From: Clytia hemisphaerica
Taxonomy: Eukaryota > Cnidaria > Hydrozoa > Leptothecata > Clytiidae
Reading direction: 5' to 3'
DNA: 64,000 nucleotides
NCBI GenBank assembly: GCA_902728285.1
Contig: CACVBU010000910.1
Coordinates: 1,058,157-1,122,156 of the forward strand
Notes under the pieces: model-generated
The model's input: the letters and a program-made list of their open reading frames with translations, nothing else
What the model was told of the DNA's origin: nothing
Databases searched by the model: none
Program-made: the position numbers and the translations under genes
Shown here: one piece after another, positions 46,490 to 57,640 of the stretch
Numbering within the stretch: position 1 is the first letter of the stretch
Layout: every line of letters begins with the position of its first letter

Positions 46490-47934
46490 TTTTCATTTCT
46501 TTTTAATCGATAGAGTCGTTTTATATTTCAATGTGTTGTATCTTTTTCTCTGTCCAGTATATTTGTAGTTTATGTCTAAGTTTGTTGAGTTTGTCTCATT
46601 TCCTAATTCGTTTCTAATGTGTACGGCCACTCGGTTACGGGGTTCCGAACCGGGCTCTCGGTCAACCTTTCAACTTTTTCTCTTTCTTTCTGCTGTACTT
46701 CACTGTATGGTCAGAAATTTTAAACTTTTTTGTTTACAATTTGTTTTATTTTAATCCCTCCTCTCTGTTTTTTATGTACGAAATAGTGTCTGATCAACAC
46801 TATTTCTTCTTTGGTAAAGATGACGGGTGGCTCGCGGGCGCCAGAGAGTGCTTACTCTTGGTACCACACCTGACTCTAGGCTTTGTCTTTTCCTTTTTGC
46901 CATTTCCTTTTTCTTTGTATAATTGTTTGTTTGAATGTTTTGTTGTTTTGTATCATATTTGTTGGTATTGTCGGTCGAGCAATTGGGGTGTGATGATGTT
47001 TCAGCTTTTGCTGAGATTATGTTGAGGGTAGTGTTTTGATCCATGAGAGATTTTCAAACTTTTCTTAGATTTAATGTCTCGAAGACTACTAATGAATGGA
47101 ATTCTAGTTGCATGAAAAAGTGCTTACAGTTGAATTATTTTTGTTTTATTAGCAATCTCAAAGCATGAAAAGTAGGAAACTTAGTTCCTTTATGTAGAGC
47201 CTTCTTATTCTTGGAAAAAATAGCAAAATTACAAAGAAATAATGAATTTCAGTCAAATTCAGAGCCTTTTTATGCAAATTTTCGTTCCTTTTTAAAACGA
47301 ATTAAGTATTTTTTTTATTTTGGTGATTTGAATCGCAAGATTGGGATATCATTAGGAAGATGTGTATGTAAATGTAATGTACTGTTCAAAAGATTCTTTA
47401 TTCATAGTTTTTTTTATAAATAGTAAAAATATTACAAAATATTACAACATTACAAAAAGTGTTCAGTGAATGGTCAAAATCAAATACCAAATCAAATACC
47501 TCGTACCAAATTATTTCATATTTTATTAAACTTTCTATTGAATTTGTTTAGTTTAAATTTATCCTTGATTATTGTCCATATTTGGCTATCTTATCACTAA
47601 TCACATTCAAATGAACTCAAGACTTTAATGTTCAAAAGAGATTCGAAAACTTTGTAAATTCAAGTAATCATACCTTATAGGAATGTAAAAGAACACAAAA
47701 CATAACTACATTATAAACAACAAGAGTTCATAGGATAATCAGATAGCTTTTGATATTTTGCTCAAGGATGCTTTTGTTGTCCTGAGAGACAAGTCTTTTT
47801 TATTTGACCCAATCATTTTCCAAAACTTAGTTATTTTTAATGTTGAACTTACTTGAAAACAAAAGAAATTAAAAGTGAAAGACTGCAAAAACTCAAATAT
47901 CAAAATCTAATCTTATCATAACTCAAATCTTTTG
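46490..47934. other. Presumed 3' part of the retroelement, then no gene seen
   Basis: 46490-47040 is T-rich with two 60-95-codon frames that look like UTR. A GC-richer patch with GGGCTCTCGG and CTCGCGGGCGCC lies near 46640 and 46835. From 47050 to 47934 I see only AT-rich sequence, serving as the 3' flank of the minus-strand gene. Confidence 0.4.
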
Positions 47935-49288
47935 CTAGTTAGTTGGCGTATCAGAAGCTTTGGCCTTTTTAAGTCCAGATACTCTGGCATTGGATAGTCT
48001 TCTTTTCCTAATTTTTTCTGATGGTGAGTTTTCTTTAAGTGTTTGATCACTCATGTGCGTAGAGGCATAGCCGTGTTCGGTAAATGGCATTGGTGGCTTG
48101 AAACCACTTTCTGTATTTTTGTTAGGTTTTGATTGGATAACAAATTGTGTTGAGTTGTCAGTCAAATTTTTGTTATTTAAAATCTTTATCGTTTTTGTGA
48201 GTCTAGGTTGTGATACTGCTTGTCGTGGTTGTATGAGACCTGGCATAGGTTGCAACATGACTGGTCGTGGTTGTCTTAAAGTAGACACAGTTTGTAATAC
48301 GATTGATCGGGGTTGTGAGATATTAGACTTAATTTTTGGGGCGACTGGTCGTGGTTGTTTTGAAGTAGACGCAGATTGTGATACGATTGATCGGGGTTGA
48401 GAGAGATTAGACGTAATTTGTGGTGCGACTGGCCGTGGTTGTCTGAGAGCAGGCGTGGCTTGTGATACGTTTGATGGTAGTTGTCTGAGAGCAGACGTAG
48501 TTTGCGATACGACTGGCCGTGGTTGTTCTGCTAGAGGAGTAGATGTGTTTAGCTGAGGTGAAGAAAGGGAGCCAAATGATAGATCCAATATCTGTGACTG
48601 AGGAATTGATTCAAATAAAGGTGATAGCGAGAGTGGAGTTGATAAAGATAGTGGACTTCCCAAAGAAATAAGAGACTTCGATGTTGGAGATGACGCCTCA
48701 ATTGGTTGAAAAATTTCTATATTCCGTTTTAGCATGTATTCTGTAGAGTTGCTGAAACGCTCGGTAGACATCGTGTTTTTTTTGTTCTGTTTTTCGAATT
48801 CAATCAACACATTGCATCCAGTCACCAAACCATATTGATAAATTGCTCGGAGAAGACCTGAAAAATAAAATCTTGATTTTAGAATTCTATCCATGCTTGT
48901 TTTCACCACAATATATTGGTAATAATATATCGTTTGTTTAGATATATTTTAGAAGTTAAGACTGTATATATCTTCAACGGCTAGATGATTCTAATTTACA
49001 CGTAAATTTATAGATTGTTTTACCAACTTTAAGTAAGGAATAATTAATTGATTAGTAAGTAAAGAATATAGAAAATAGAATACATCTCTTTCTTGTGTAT
49101 TTTGCATTTGCCAATTCTTTAGGGTTGGTGATTAATCCCTCTGCCCTTCTTCTAATCTTTTTACCTCCAGATAAAGTAGCAGCTTTTGTTGAGGACTTCT
49201 TCTTTTTGTTTTTATCAGTTATTTCAATCATTTCAAGATTTTTATCATAAACAAATGGGGTTTCTTCTTTCTCATTTTCATTTTCCAT
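47935..49288 (-). CDS. Possible divergent MADS-box protein with Pro/Gln repeats
   Basis: Two exons: 49288-49084 and 48857-47935, joined GT-AG in phase 1. Residues about 42-100 (GGKKIRRRAEGLITN, YTRKRCLLRAIYQYGLVTGC, NVLIEFEKQ) follow the SRF-type MADS pattern. That pattern is a basic GKK..R, then .K.T.KR..L..K..E...L.G..V...., here KYTRKR..LLRAIYQYGLVTGCNVLIEF. This is my inference from pattern alone. About ten repeats of 13-14 residues (SALRQ, QPRPVAPQITSNLS, QPRSIVSQ) span the middle, followed by a basic tail (SEKIRKRRLSNARVSGLKK) that could be a nuclear signal. Expected role would be DNA binding. The adjacent HIRAN gene lies upstream on the same strand. Confidence 0.5.
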
Positions 49289-49583
49289 TTTTGTATTAAT
49301 TTCTATATCTAATCTAATTTTCTAGAATAAGAAAGGAAACAAAAGGTAATTGGTGGTCATACTGAGGACTAATTAGTTTTGGTGGGAAAGCCTTTAGGCT
49401 ATCAACCATAAACATGAGGCATTCTATCCTCTAAAAATTATTCTAGGACAGATTGATATGATAGACAAAATACAAAATCAAACAGGCAATTGTATATATC
49501 CTTGTAACTTTCTTTTTTCTTTTGAAATATAAATGAAGCTATGTATAAGTAAGATAAACATAATAAAATTAGAGAGATTTGTT

Positions 49584-50099
49584 CTAGGGTACACGGACTT
49601 CTTTGTATGTTTTCATCTTTTCGATCAGCTCCTTTGCCATTTGATTTCGCTTTTCGACACTGTTGAATTCAAAAGCATAATAACAAATTAACTTCGGTCC
49701 TAGCCCAGAATCCACAGAAGGAACATGATGCCACTCTTCTTTTCTCCAATAGGCACTTGAACATAAAATGTGGTTCCCATCCATATACCTAGATATTATT
49801 TCTGCGCAGTTTCTTGGCATTCTGCCAGCACAAACATTGTTTCTGGCAATAACCACTTTAATGGCGTTGCAGTCATATCTATTATCCGGCTCCCTTATGC
49901 ATAGCATACGTTCATCCATAGGCTTTACATGAAAGTAGTGGTAGCCGTTTATGGTTGAATAAAACACTAAGACTGCTTTTTGTACCAATTTATTTTGGAA
50001 TCTATATTTGTTATGATTCACAATGTCCTCCAAATCACGTTCTTCCACTACCTCAGAAATCAAGCAACGAATCCTCTTGGTGCTATCCATTTCAGCCAT
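49584..50099 (-). CDS. HIRAN-domain protein, intact paralogue
   Basis: From ATG at 50099 the product is 171 residues. An N-terminal charged helix (STKRIRCLISEVVEERDLED) precedes the HIRAN core at about 50-115: INGYHYFHVKPMDERMLCIR, EPDNRYDCNAIKVVIARN, RMPRNCAEIISRYMDG. The C-terminus has EEWHHVPSVDSGLGPKL and a final helix EKRNQMAKELIEKMK. The frame extends 50 codons further upstream, but the internal MAEMDSTKR start matches MAEFSTKR in the paralogue at 9960-10523, so 50099 is chosen. HIRAN domains in known proteins bind DNA 3' ends; the role of stand-alone copies is unknown. Single exon, no lesion seen. Confidence 0.75.
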   Translation of the reverse strand: MAEMDSTKRIRCLISEVVEERDLEDIVNHNKYRFQNKLVQKAVLVFYSTINGYHYFHVKPMDERMLCIREPDNRYDCNAIKVVIARNNVCAGRMPRNCAEIISRYMDGNHILCSSAYWRKEEWHHVPSVDSGLGPKLICYYAFEFNSVEKRNQMAKELIEKMKTYKEVRVP

Positions 50100-50685
50100 G
50101 ACCAAAGAATTGAAACTCAAGTAAAAAGTTTTCAAATTTTCACACAAAAGTTTTTCAGGGTATTCAGTGAAAAAGCAATCAGTCAGTCCAGTGAGCGCGA
50201 ATTTCGAGAGACAAATCATAATAATAATTTTTTTTTGCACACGGTACAAGATCAGAAAATTAGCCTATTATAAGTTATTTAGCCTATCAGCTAGTTTTTT
50301 TTAAATACATCTTTTCTGGGAGCTGAACACATAAGATTTTTAAGTGGAGAATGTTCTTTGAAACATATAAGATTTGTTTTTAGTGAAAAAAGATGCGACT
50401 ATTAGTATTTGGCTCATAAATCTAATTTTTCTTCATTATGGGCTAATTAGCCTGTATGAAATAGGCTAATCTGCTTATTCTAGGCTAATTAGCTGATATT
50501 CCGAGATGATAGGCTAATTTGAAGTTATCCCTGCCTGAAAAACGCATTTAACCACCTGAATAATTGATATCCTCAACCAAGAGATTCGACTTTTTTCTTG
50601 AACGTCCAATTGCATTCTCGTGTTTTCTTTAATACAATTTTATATTTTATGTGTTATGTCATTGTTACTCTAATTTTACTCTAAG

Positions 50686-50844
50686 TATTGATGCAACAAT
50701 GTCTTCTTCATATGGACGACTGGTTAACGATTCCCCTGAAATTTATGCAAATTGTGTAATGAAGCGAGAAAGGATTGGAGATTCATTCGCCATTTGTTTG
50801 TTTGTAAAGAAAGATATTGATATTGAAATTGGGACTGAGTTAAG
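50686..50844 (+). CDS. SET-domain exon (KMT5A-like C-terminal SET motif)
   Basis: The exon starts after CTCTAAG and ends TTAAG|GTAAAA. It reads IDATMSSSYGRLVNDSPEIY, ANCVMKRERIGDSF, ICLFVKKDIDIEIGTELR. This matches the SET-domain stretch DAT...GRLINHS...NC...A.RDI..GEELRYDYG of KMT5A/SET8-type lysine methyltransferases. Here NHS is NDS, which is seen in other transposon-associated SET proteins by my recollection. The following exon with the YDYG tyrosine and any preceding exons were not found, so it may be a fragment. It is divergent from the HIRAN gene at 49584-50099. Confidence 0.6.
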
Positions 50845-51244
50845 GTAAAAATCTGGTTCTTTGTAAGGTTAATCAGGTTTTTTTACAACTTGAACAACAT
50901 TTTGAAGGGAGCTCTAGCTGGAATATCAGAAAAAATAATAGTACAGTACTAACAAAAGTACTTAAATTAACTTAACTTAAATTAGTACTTAATAATTACT
51001 ACTTTTAACTTAAATATCTTGTGATCAAGCTATCAAAACCGTATAAAGCAGGCCTTGTTTCAAGAACCTGGTTACAATTCACGAGAGTGATCTGCTTATT
51101 GCTTAATAGTTTTTTAAGATTATCTTCTGAAAGTTAATTCTCTATTTCTTGACTTTCTTGAAATTTTTCTTCCTGGGTACTGAGTTTTATCTTTTGAATT
51201 TGTTAAAATTTTACATCGGAAAAGGATGAAATTATTTCCGCTAA

Positions 51245-51550
51245 ATGATGTTGCAAAAAACAGAACTGAACAATGGAGAAGCAGAACTGAACAATGGAGA
51301 AGCAGACCTGAATGGTGGAAAAGCAGAACTGATTGATGAAGAAACAGAACTTAACGACGGAGTTGCAGAACTTAACAATGGAGAATTAGAAGTCAACAGT
51401 GGAAAAGCAGAATTGAACGGTGTAGATGCAGAACTAAACGGTGGAGAAGCAGAACTAATCGAAGATGAAACCATTACTGAAGTTGAACAAGTCAAATTTG
51501 ATGAAGACATTATACCCCCTACCCCAGATAAAAAGGTACAATTTAATTAA
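51245..51550 (+). CDS. Acidic heptad-repeat ORF
   Basis: A 101-residue frame is built from eleven or so copies of a seven-residue unit close to AELNNGE/AELNGGE. These are encoded by imperfect 21-base repeats (GCAGAACTGAACAATGGAGAA), ending in VKFDEDIIPPTPDKK. A donor-like AAAAAG|GTACAA follows. The frame is kept open through substitutions that conserve the Glu-Leu-Asn pattern, which favours coding use. It may be a tail exon of the SET gene or a spurious minisatellite frame; no domain is recognised. Confidence 0.4.
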   Translation: MMLQKTELNNGEAELNNGEADLNGGKAELIDEETELNDGVAELNNGELEVNSGKAELNGVDAELNGGEAELIEDETITEVEQVKFDEDIIPPTPDKKVQFN

Positions 51551-51637
51551 GTGAAAATGTGTGTGAAAACTTTAATTTGGCTACTCATTCATGGTAAAGT
51601 TCTAAGTGTTTACTTTTTCTTTTTTCTGAGGGCTTAA

Positions 51638-52396
51638 CCCTATTTTTATCAGGGGGGGGGGTGTTTTCCACCAGGGTGGCACTCTTTTGTTAATAGCTCA
51701 CTGAAAATTTTTTTTAACACTCTGAAAGTTCTTGACTTTTAATATAATCCTATTAGCAGCATGTATACCAAATTTTACAATTATACACCGACCAGATCAG
51801 GTTTTATGACTTTTTTGTGCAGGCATATCATAAAATCCAGCTAAAACCCTGTAAAATCCAAAAATCTTAAATTTAGCATAACTTTTGACCTAGTCATCCA
51901 ACTGACTTCAAATTTTGACAGGTTTTAGGTATCAATAATAAATTCTAAAAAATATTAAAAAAATTTTCAAAAACTGCTGATGTCATCAAAAATGACGTCA
52001 TTGTTTTTTGAAAAAATTTACTCATTTTCTGCATGGATTTTAAAGGTCAATTTTATTAGTATGTTTAAAACCGGCAAATATGTTAAAGATATTTATTTTG
52101 GCTTTTAGAAATTCAAAACAGAATTGAAAAATCTCCATTCGTTCAACTTTAATTGCTATTTTATTAAATAGTACTTTTTCATTAGTAAGCGATAAATGTG
52201 AAAGTTTGTGATGACGTCACCACCTTTATGATGACGTCATCAACCCAAATTTTTTTCTATGAACTCCTTTTATGGTAGAGAACATTTATGCCAAATTTCA
52301 AGTCCATATCTTTTATAGATCAAAAGATATGCAAGGCTGGTGGAAAACACCCCCCCTTGAGAATACAAAATCCGAAAAAGCCTGATAATAATAGGG
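51638..52396. mobile_element. piggyBac-type MITE
   Basis: Begins CCCTATTTTTATCAGG and ends with the complement of CCCTATTATTATCAGG. It is flanked by TTAA at 51634-51637 and 52397-52400. CCC...GGG ends and TTAA duplication are standard for piggyBac. A second pair (GGTGTTTTCCACC near 51660 and GGTGGAAAACACC near 52335) lies just inside. The interior has TGACGTCAT words and no ORF. Confidence 0.85.
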
Positions 52397-52399
52397 TTA

Positions 52400-52946
52400 A
52401 ACCATAGTTCCATGCTTGAACTAAACAACCCTAGAACCCTAGAACTCTTTCATAAGAAGTAAGAAGTATACATGTTTAATTTTTACGCCTTCTGGCAGGG
52501 GACCTTTTTAAAAGCGCATAAATTCATTTAAAGTCAGTAAAAATCTCTATTTTACGATATATTTTAGGCTTTCAAGAGTTTGGTGCAAAACCAATCTGTA
52601 AGGTATTATGTTAATTATGTAATATTTTATAAGCTATGCACTTGGTTCGAATCATGTCATTTAATTTTTATGGCACACCCGTTATATACTTTTAAGCAAT
52701 TCAAAGAATTTCTGTCCAGGGTGGCAGAGCAGCATATCCATTTCGTCCGGGTTGACTCATCAGCATGGCCTAATGCACCCTGGCTAGCCAAATCGACTTG
52801 GTAATCAGCAGATGTAGTGGACGGCATCCTTGACAACCATGCTATTTTTGAAAGACAAAATATTACTGCCCACTGAGTTGATGATTGTGTAAGTGAATAG
52901 TTCTAACACAATATTTAATCCTTTGCTTCACATTTTCTTATTTTAG
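52400..52946. other. No clear gene
   Basis: A 74-codon frame at 52580-52804 has no recognisable domain and no matching splice sites. Otherwise AT-rich. Confidence 0.35.
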
Positions 52947-53983
52947 AATAATCACTGCGAAAGAAATGAGAACTCAAATTGCAAATTATGCTGACATCAT
53001 CGAAGCTGCCGTCATACAGCCCGAATACAAGTAAAATTATGTTATTAGCTAATGATTTGAGTCTATTCACATCGGTTACGATGTTGATGCTTTCCCTGGC
53101 GACGGATCAAAACAGATACTTTTGATTTTGCCTTCTTTGAAAAACATTTTCAATACCTCTTCTATGATGCAAAATTCTACTATTATTCTTATTAGGCTTA
53201 GCAGACCTGTTATCAGTGTTAGAAGATACTTAAGAAATCGAAGGTATTTGGTAATTGGTTTTAGTAAACAAAATTTAAAGAAACTGAACGTTGTGTTTTT
53301 CTAACCACTTACTTTTTTTTTTCTTGAATCTACTTATTTTTTTAATCCTGTGAAATTGCACGACCAATTTGGGTTGATAATTCATTTTTAATAAACAACA
53401 GTATGATAACCCAGTTTTTTAGCCTTACACAGAAGCACCTTATACAAGTATAATTAATTTGTTGTTTCTCTACTTTTCTTCAGGTATCTTCTAGTAGATG
53501 GTTTAACTCTGCTGAAGCAACCTGTCATATTTAAGGTATTGGTCATTTTGTGGTGATGCTTAACGTTTGATTTCTAAAAAAATGTCCTTTGAATCTGGAA
53601 CTCTTGTAGAGAACTAGAAGTATGTTGGAAATCAACGTTTTTCTGTTTTCAGGACATTTTTGTATCATATATTCTCTTCTTTCCTTACCTAAAAACTTTC
53701 TGAGTAGTGGTCCTCAATACTTATTAATTCAAATCTTTTATTTTTTAAAAATTCATCGTTACCTTAAAAATTGTCATTGTTTCTACATATTCAATGTTCA
53801 TTTAATAATCAGGTAGGTCCATAAAAGTAATGCAATTATCCCTCGTTATACATTGTATCTGTTTTTTATTTCATTTTTTAGGATGTATATCATGCCATAG
53901 GAAATGATGAATGTCTTTGCAAGGTACATTTAGAATGTGTTCGTACTAAAATATCAGAGATTTTGTTAAGTAACGTGGTGGCC
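52947..53983 (+). CDS. Unrecognised exons upstream of kinase
   Basis: Three exons join in one frame with GT-AG sites. They are 52947-53030 (IITAKEMRTQIANYADIIEA), 53484-53535 (YLLVDGLTLLKQPVIF) and 53882 to 53923 or 53983 (DVYHAIGNDECLCK, optionally reading on to VRTKISEILLSNVV before GTAAGT). The chain is convincing because phases 2 and 0 match at each junction. I do not recognise the domain. The exons could be the 5' part of the kinase gene at 54170, but the last phase (0) does not fit the ATCTAG acceptor at 54233 (which needs 2), so the link is unproved. Confidence 0.5.
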
Positions 53984-54169
53984 GTAAGTAAATCTTTGAA
54001 ATATTTTAGTGCATTGGTACCATAATTAGCACATTCTACAAATTTATGAATCGTCGTGATTATACGAAAATAGAACAGATCTATTTCGCTCCATTGTCCC
54101 AGGGAAAAAATTTGAGTGTTTTTCGGGTTTTTCTCTCTTTTTTTGTGCCACAAAACAAAACAAAAAACC

Positions 54170-55045
54170 ATGCGACACGACCATTTTTTCACACGTTGGT
54201 GCAATGGAGCAATGTTTATGACCCGATCATCTAGGACTGTCATTAACAATAAAAATCGACACGTTTTTACTAGTCTAAAGCAACACATAACAGGAAGAAT
54301 AATCAAATTCAGCAAATCCAGTATAACTGTGAAAGAAAAAATTGGTAGTGGTTCATTTGGGTCTGTTTTTAGAACAACATTCCACCATATGAATATTCAA
54401 GTAGCCGTGAAAGAAAATGCAAGTATTGATCCTGATTCTTCTCTTTGCGAAGCAAAAGTTATGTATAAGCTTTGCTCGAACGAACACTTTCCTTTTTTAT
54501 TTGGTATGGTTGAAAACAAAATTGTGATGGAGCTTATCCAGGACGCAGACAACATGTCATCTAAGTCCGTTCACGAGTTGTCAAAAATTAGCTTCATTGA
54601 AAAATCGAGAGTTATAGATTACGCCCGTCAAATTTTAAACGCAATAAACTTTTTACATGATCAACTTCTTTTACATAACGACATACACTCAAATAACGTA
54701 TTAATTCGAGATGGAAAAGTTGTAAAGATCATCGACTTCGGTAAAGTTACCCTGCAAGCTGCGCCTATTAAATATAATATCGTCCCTGGATCAGAACGAC
54801 AAAAACTTTACAACAAAAACCATAAGCACTTGGCGCACGAACTGCGTAACATTCCTCATTCAAAACAATCCATCAAAACGGACATTTTTTCTATTGGACA
54901 CCTTTTTGAATCATACTTTGTTATCTTCTTGAAAAACCGTGAATTTAGCAAACTTTCTTCAAAGATGGTTATTCCTAGCCCAACCATGAGGCCAGAGATT
55001 TATTCTATTCTTGCTAGCTTAAGTAATGTAGCTTTCAAAGATTAG
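54170..55045 (+). CDS. Protein kinase with HND loop, second paralogue
   Basis: The ATG at 54170 opens a 291-codon frame. Counting from the longer frame start (54116), motifs are GSGSFG (77-82), VAVKE with Lys99, Glu112 in CEAKV, catalytic loop HNDIHSNN (187-194), DFG 207-209, AHE 240-242 and TDIFSIG with Asp256. As in the paralogue at 17090, HRD is HND and APE is AHE. In addition the catalytic-loop Lys is His191, so reduced or altered activity is possible. Phrases LAHELRN and HFPFLFGM/RFFPYLFGI show common descent. No coiled-coil ORF precedes it. Single exon, intact. Confidence 0.7.
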   Translation: MRHDHFFTRWCNGAMFMTRSSRTVINNKNRHVFTSLKQHITGRIIKFSKSSITVKEKIGSGSFGSVFRTTFHHMNIQVAVKENASIDPDSSLCEAKVMYKLCSNEHFPFLFGMVENKIVMELIQDADNMSSKSVHELSKISFIEKSRVIDYARQILNAINFLHDQLLLHNDIHSNNVLIRDGKVVKIIDFGKVTLQAAPIKYNIVPGSERQKLYNKNHKHLAHELRNIPHSKQSIKTDIFSIGHLFESYFVIFLKNREFSKLSSKMVIPSPTMRPEIYSILASLSNVAFKD

Positions 55046-55579
55046 TATGGATTTTTTTATTTATCGTGTATTAGATTGCTGTTTTGTAACTAACATTTGG
55101 ACTAATTTTAACTCGCCTTTAGGATTTGATCCAAAACCTTTTCGATTGTGTAAACCATTAAACCTTGAAAATTATCTCTCCTTCCATAAATGGTATTGCT
55201 TTACTCTTACTAGAAATAGTTTTATTGTCTCAAAGGTTCCCTTGCGAATTTTTTAATGGGGGCATTAAAGGTCTTAGAATAATTTGGGCTAAGGGACCCT
55301 TTACACCAATAACTAACTATGCTAAATATGCTAACCTAGCGTCATTTATTTAATTTGGCCTTTTTTTCTGCTGCTCTACCTTCACTCCAAATATTGAACG
55401 ACTATCTAAGGATATCTAAGCCAAATTTATCCTACCCTTTCAAAGCTCAATAGAACAGAGAGTATCGGTATGGTAATTAAGATATCAGACATATATAACT
55501 ACTAAAAAAGGACTTTCGAGAATTCTCTCCATAACAACACCCCATTTTAGAGAGAATGCCCCATTATTGGTACATGTAA
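55046..55579. other. 3' flank of kinase; no gene seen
   Basis: Overlapping 60-70-codon frames at 55047-55353 carry no motif. The rest is AT-rich. Confidence 0.4.
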
Positions 55580-55770
55580 TACATCTTTTCGACCGTAGTC
55601 GCGCGGGCATTTTTTTCTCCGCTTTATCCCACTAAAACCGTCCCAATCCTTTTCTGACGCATTTTTTTATTGTCTATTGGTGCGAAAAAAAGACTGGGAC
55701 GGTTTTAGTGGGATAAAGCGGACAAAGAAATGCCCGCGCGGCAATTGGTGGCTACGGTCGAAAAGGTGTA
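55580..55770. mobile_element. Foldback element with ~75-bp arms
   Basis: TACATCTTTTCGACCGTAG, CGCGCGGGCATTT and CCGCTTTATCCCACTAAAAC are each mirrored in order on the right half as complements (GTTTTAGTGGGATAAAGCGG, AAATGCCCGCGCG, CTACGGTCGAAAAGGTGTA). They surround a loop of about 40 bases. This is a near-perfect inverted repeat able to form a long hairpin. Non-coding. Confidence 0.9.
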
Positions 55771-56282
55771 TTTTTGTTGCACAGATTGATACTATCAAAT
55801 GGTAAAACCCATGTATACTTCTTGAAAAGGGTGATACAAAAATGCTTTTCCTTTTCTTTGTTAATTGACACATTTTTTTGATTTGTTTGTTGATTTGCAT
55901 AGCTTTCAGCAAGCCTTCGTGCTGAAAAAAAAAACAATTTGAAAACAGTTTGATTCAGATAATTCTAAAATTGTCAGAGAGAGAGCGAGAGATCGTTAAA
56001 ACGTAGTTTGACATATATATTTATTTTCTAAATCCATGGTTTCTAATATGTAAAAGCTATACATTATAATATTTTTAGCTTAATCTCGAAATAAATTTTA
56101 CCTAAGAATTTAAATCAAAATGAAGTCTTTTGTATCTCTAGATAGTTTTGAAGTGAACATTAGTCAAAGTCTAAATTTTAATGATTAGCTGTTGTAAAAA
56201 ATTATTTCATGTTTAAAGTTCTTCGCAGAAACATCTTTTTAAGTTATAGGCAGCACGTATCCCCTCTGATTTGTTTTGATAT
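55771..56282. other. No gene seen
   Basis: AT-rich spacer between the foldback element and the large transposon; contains a short AGAGAGAGCGAGAGA run near 55976. Confidence 0.4.
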
Positions 56283-57640
56283 AGGGAATGCGTATTGTGT
56301 ATAGAATACACGGGTTTCGAATTAAATCTTTGTTTTGATTCCATGTAACGCGCACGAAAAATCTCAAGTAAACAAATCGAAAGTGGTTGCGCTACTGTAG
56401 GGAGTCCCACTGAAATTCAACTTGTTTGAGGAAAACATGGGTGATTTGGAGCTTGAAAAGCTTAAAATTGAAGACTTTAAGCTGTACTCCACTAATTCCT
56501 TAAAGGTCTTTCTGTCAGTAAGGAAAAAATCTACCACTGGCTCATTCGAAACACTGGTTGCAAGGTAATACAGCCTATCCTTTTGTATTTGGTATTTTTC
56601 TTTGCATCAATCAGCATACGACGTCGTTCAGCACTGCCTTTAGTAGTCATCAGTGTTTGTTCCATATCGAACTATCATCTAAGGTAGTTTGCCACTATGA
56701 GGTGCTTGAGGGCATTCTTGTGTTCTCTGACATTATATAGAAAATGTCTTTTATATACCAGCTGCTATAAAGCTACTAAGCTGATTTATTAACTGGAACA
56801 TTGTCTTTTATGTACCTTATGCTAAGAGTGTTTATGAGGTGCTTGAGGGCATATTAGGCTCAGACATTAATCTAATCTTGAATCTTTTTTCTTTATCTTT
56901 TCAGAGCATTTACTGCTTATGAAGAAAACGTTCCTGTCGACCCTGAACTCGAGCATAGAGAACGGACAAATTTAGAGGAATACAAAAACAAATATTCGAA
57001 ACACAATATTCAAGATCCATTGGACATCCCATCATCTGATTGGCGAGATGAGCCAAAAGGCATTTGCACTTGGCCAAAAACTTTCTTTATGGACATTTCA
57101 AGGTACTTTGCAAATGTTCTTGGCAGAGAAAACCTTTGGCAACAACTTGAATGCGTATATAAGGAAGGGAAAGCATACAGATACTATGCTGATGGATTTT
57201 TAGGTGAAATATTTGTTCACCACCCTTCTATCAATAAAGACATTGTGATCTTGAAGACAAAATGTGTTCCTTCACAACGTGTGAATGCTAAACAGTACGA
57301 CGTATGGGTCATTATTCAGAACACGAACACCCCTGAACTTTGGGAAGGAACGATTTTGGATGGTTACTGCACTTGCACTGCTGGGCTGTTAGGTGTGTTT
57401 TCAATCGATTATATACCTTCTTTACCAGTTTTGCTTTTGCTTTTTACTTTTCTTATAAAAACAGTACTAAATTATGACCTTGTTTTATTTGAAATAGGGC
57501 TGGATTAGTATTGCTATGCAATGTATTATTAGGCACTGGACTTTTTTCAACTAGGCTTTTTTAGATTTTGGCAGAGAGGCCATGAATATCTACAGCTTGG
57601 CTGAACCAATTTTCAAATAGAAATTGGCACTTTGGGACTG

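Noticed and set aside
46490..47060. Possible hammerhead ribozyme expected for Penelope-like elements
   Set aside because: I found no CTGATGA core paired with a GAAA strand in the region.
52640..52660. GGTTCGAATCA, resembling a tRNA T-arm
   Set aside because: No A-box, acceptor stem or anticodon arm could be placed around it.
54046..54234. 62-codon frame overlapping the kinase start
   Set aside because: Out of frame with the kinase and without motif; it may be 5' UTR.
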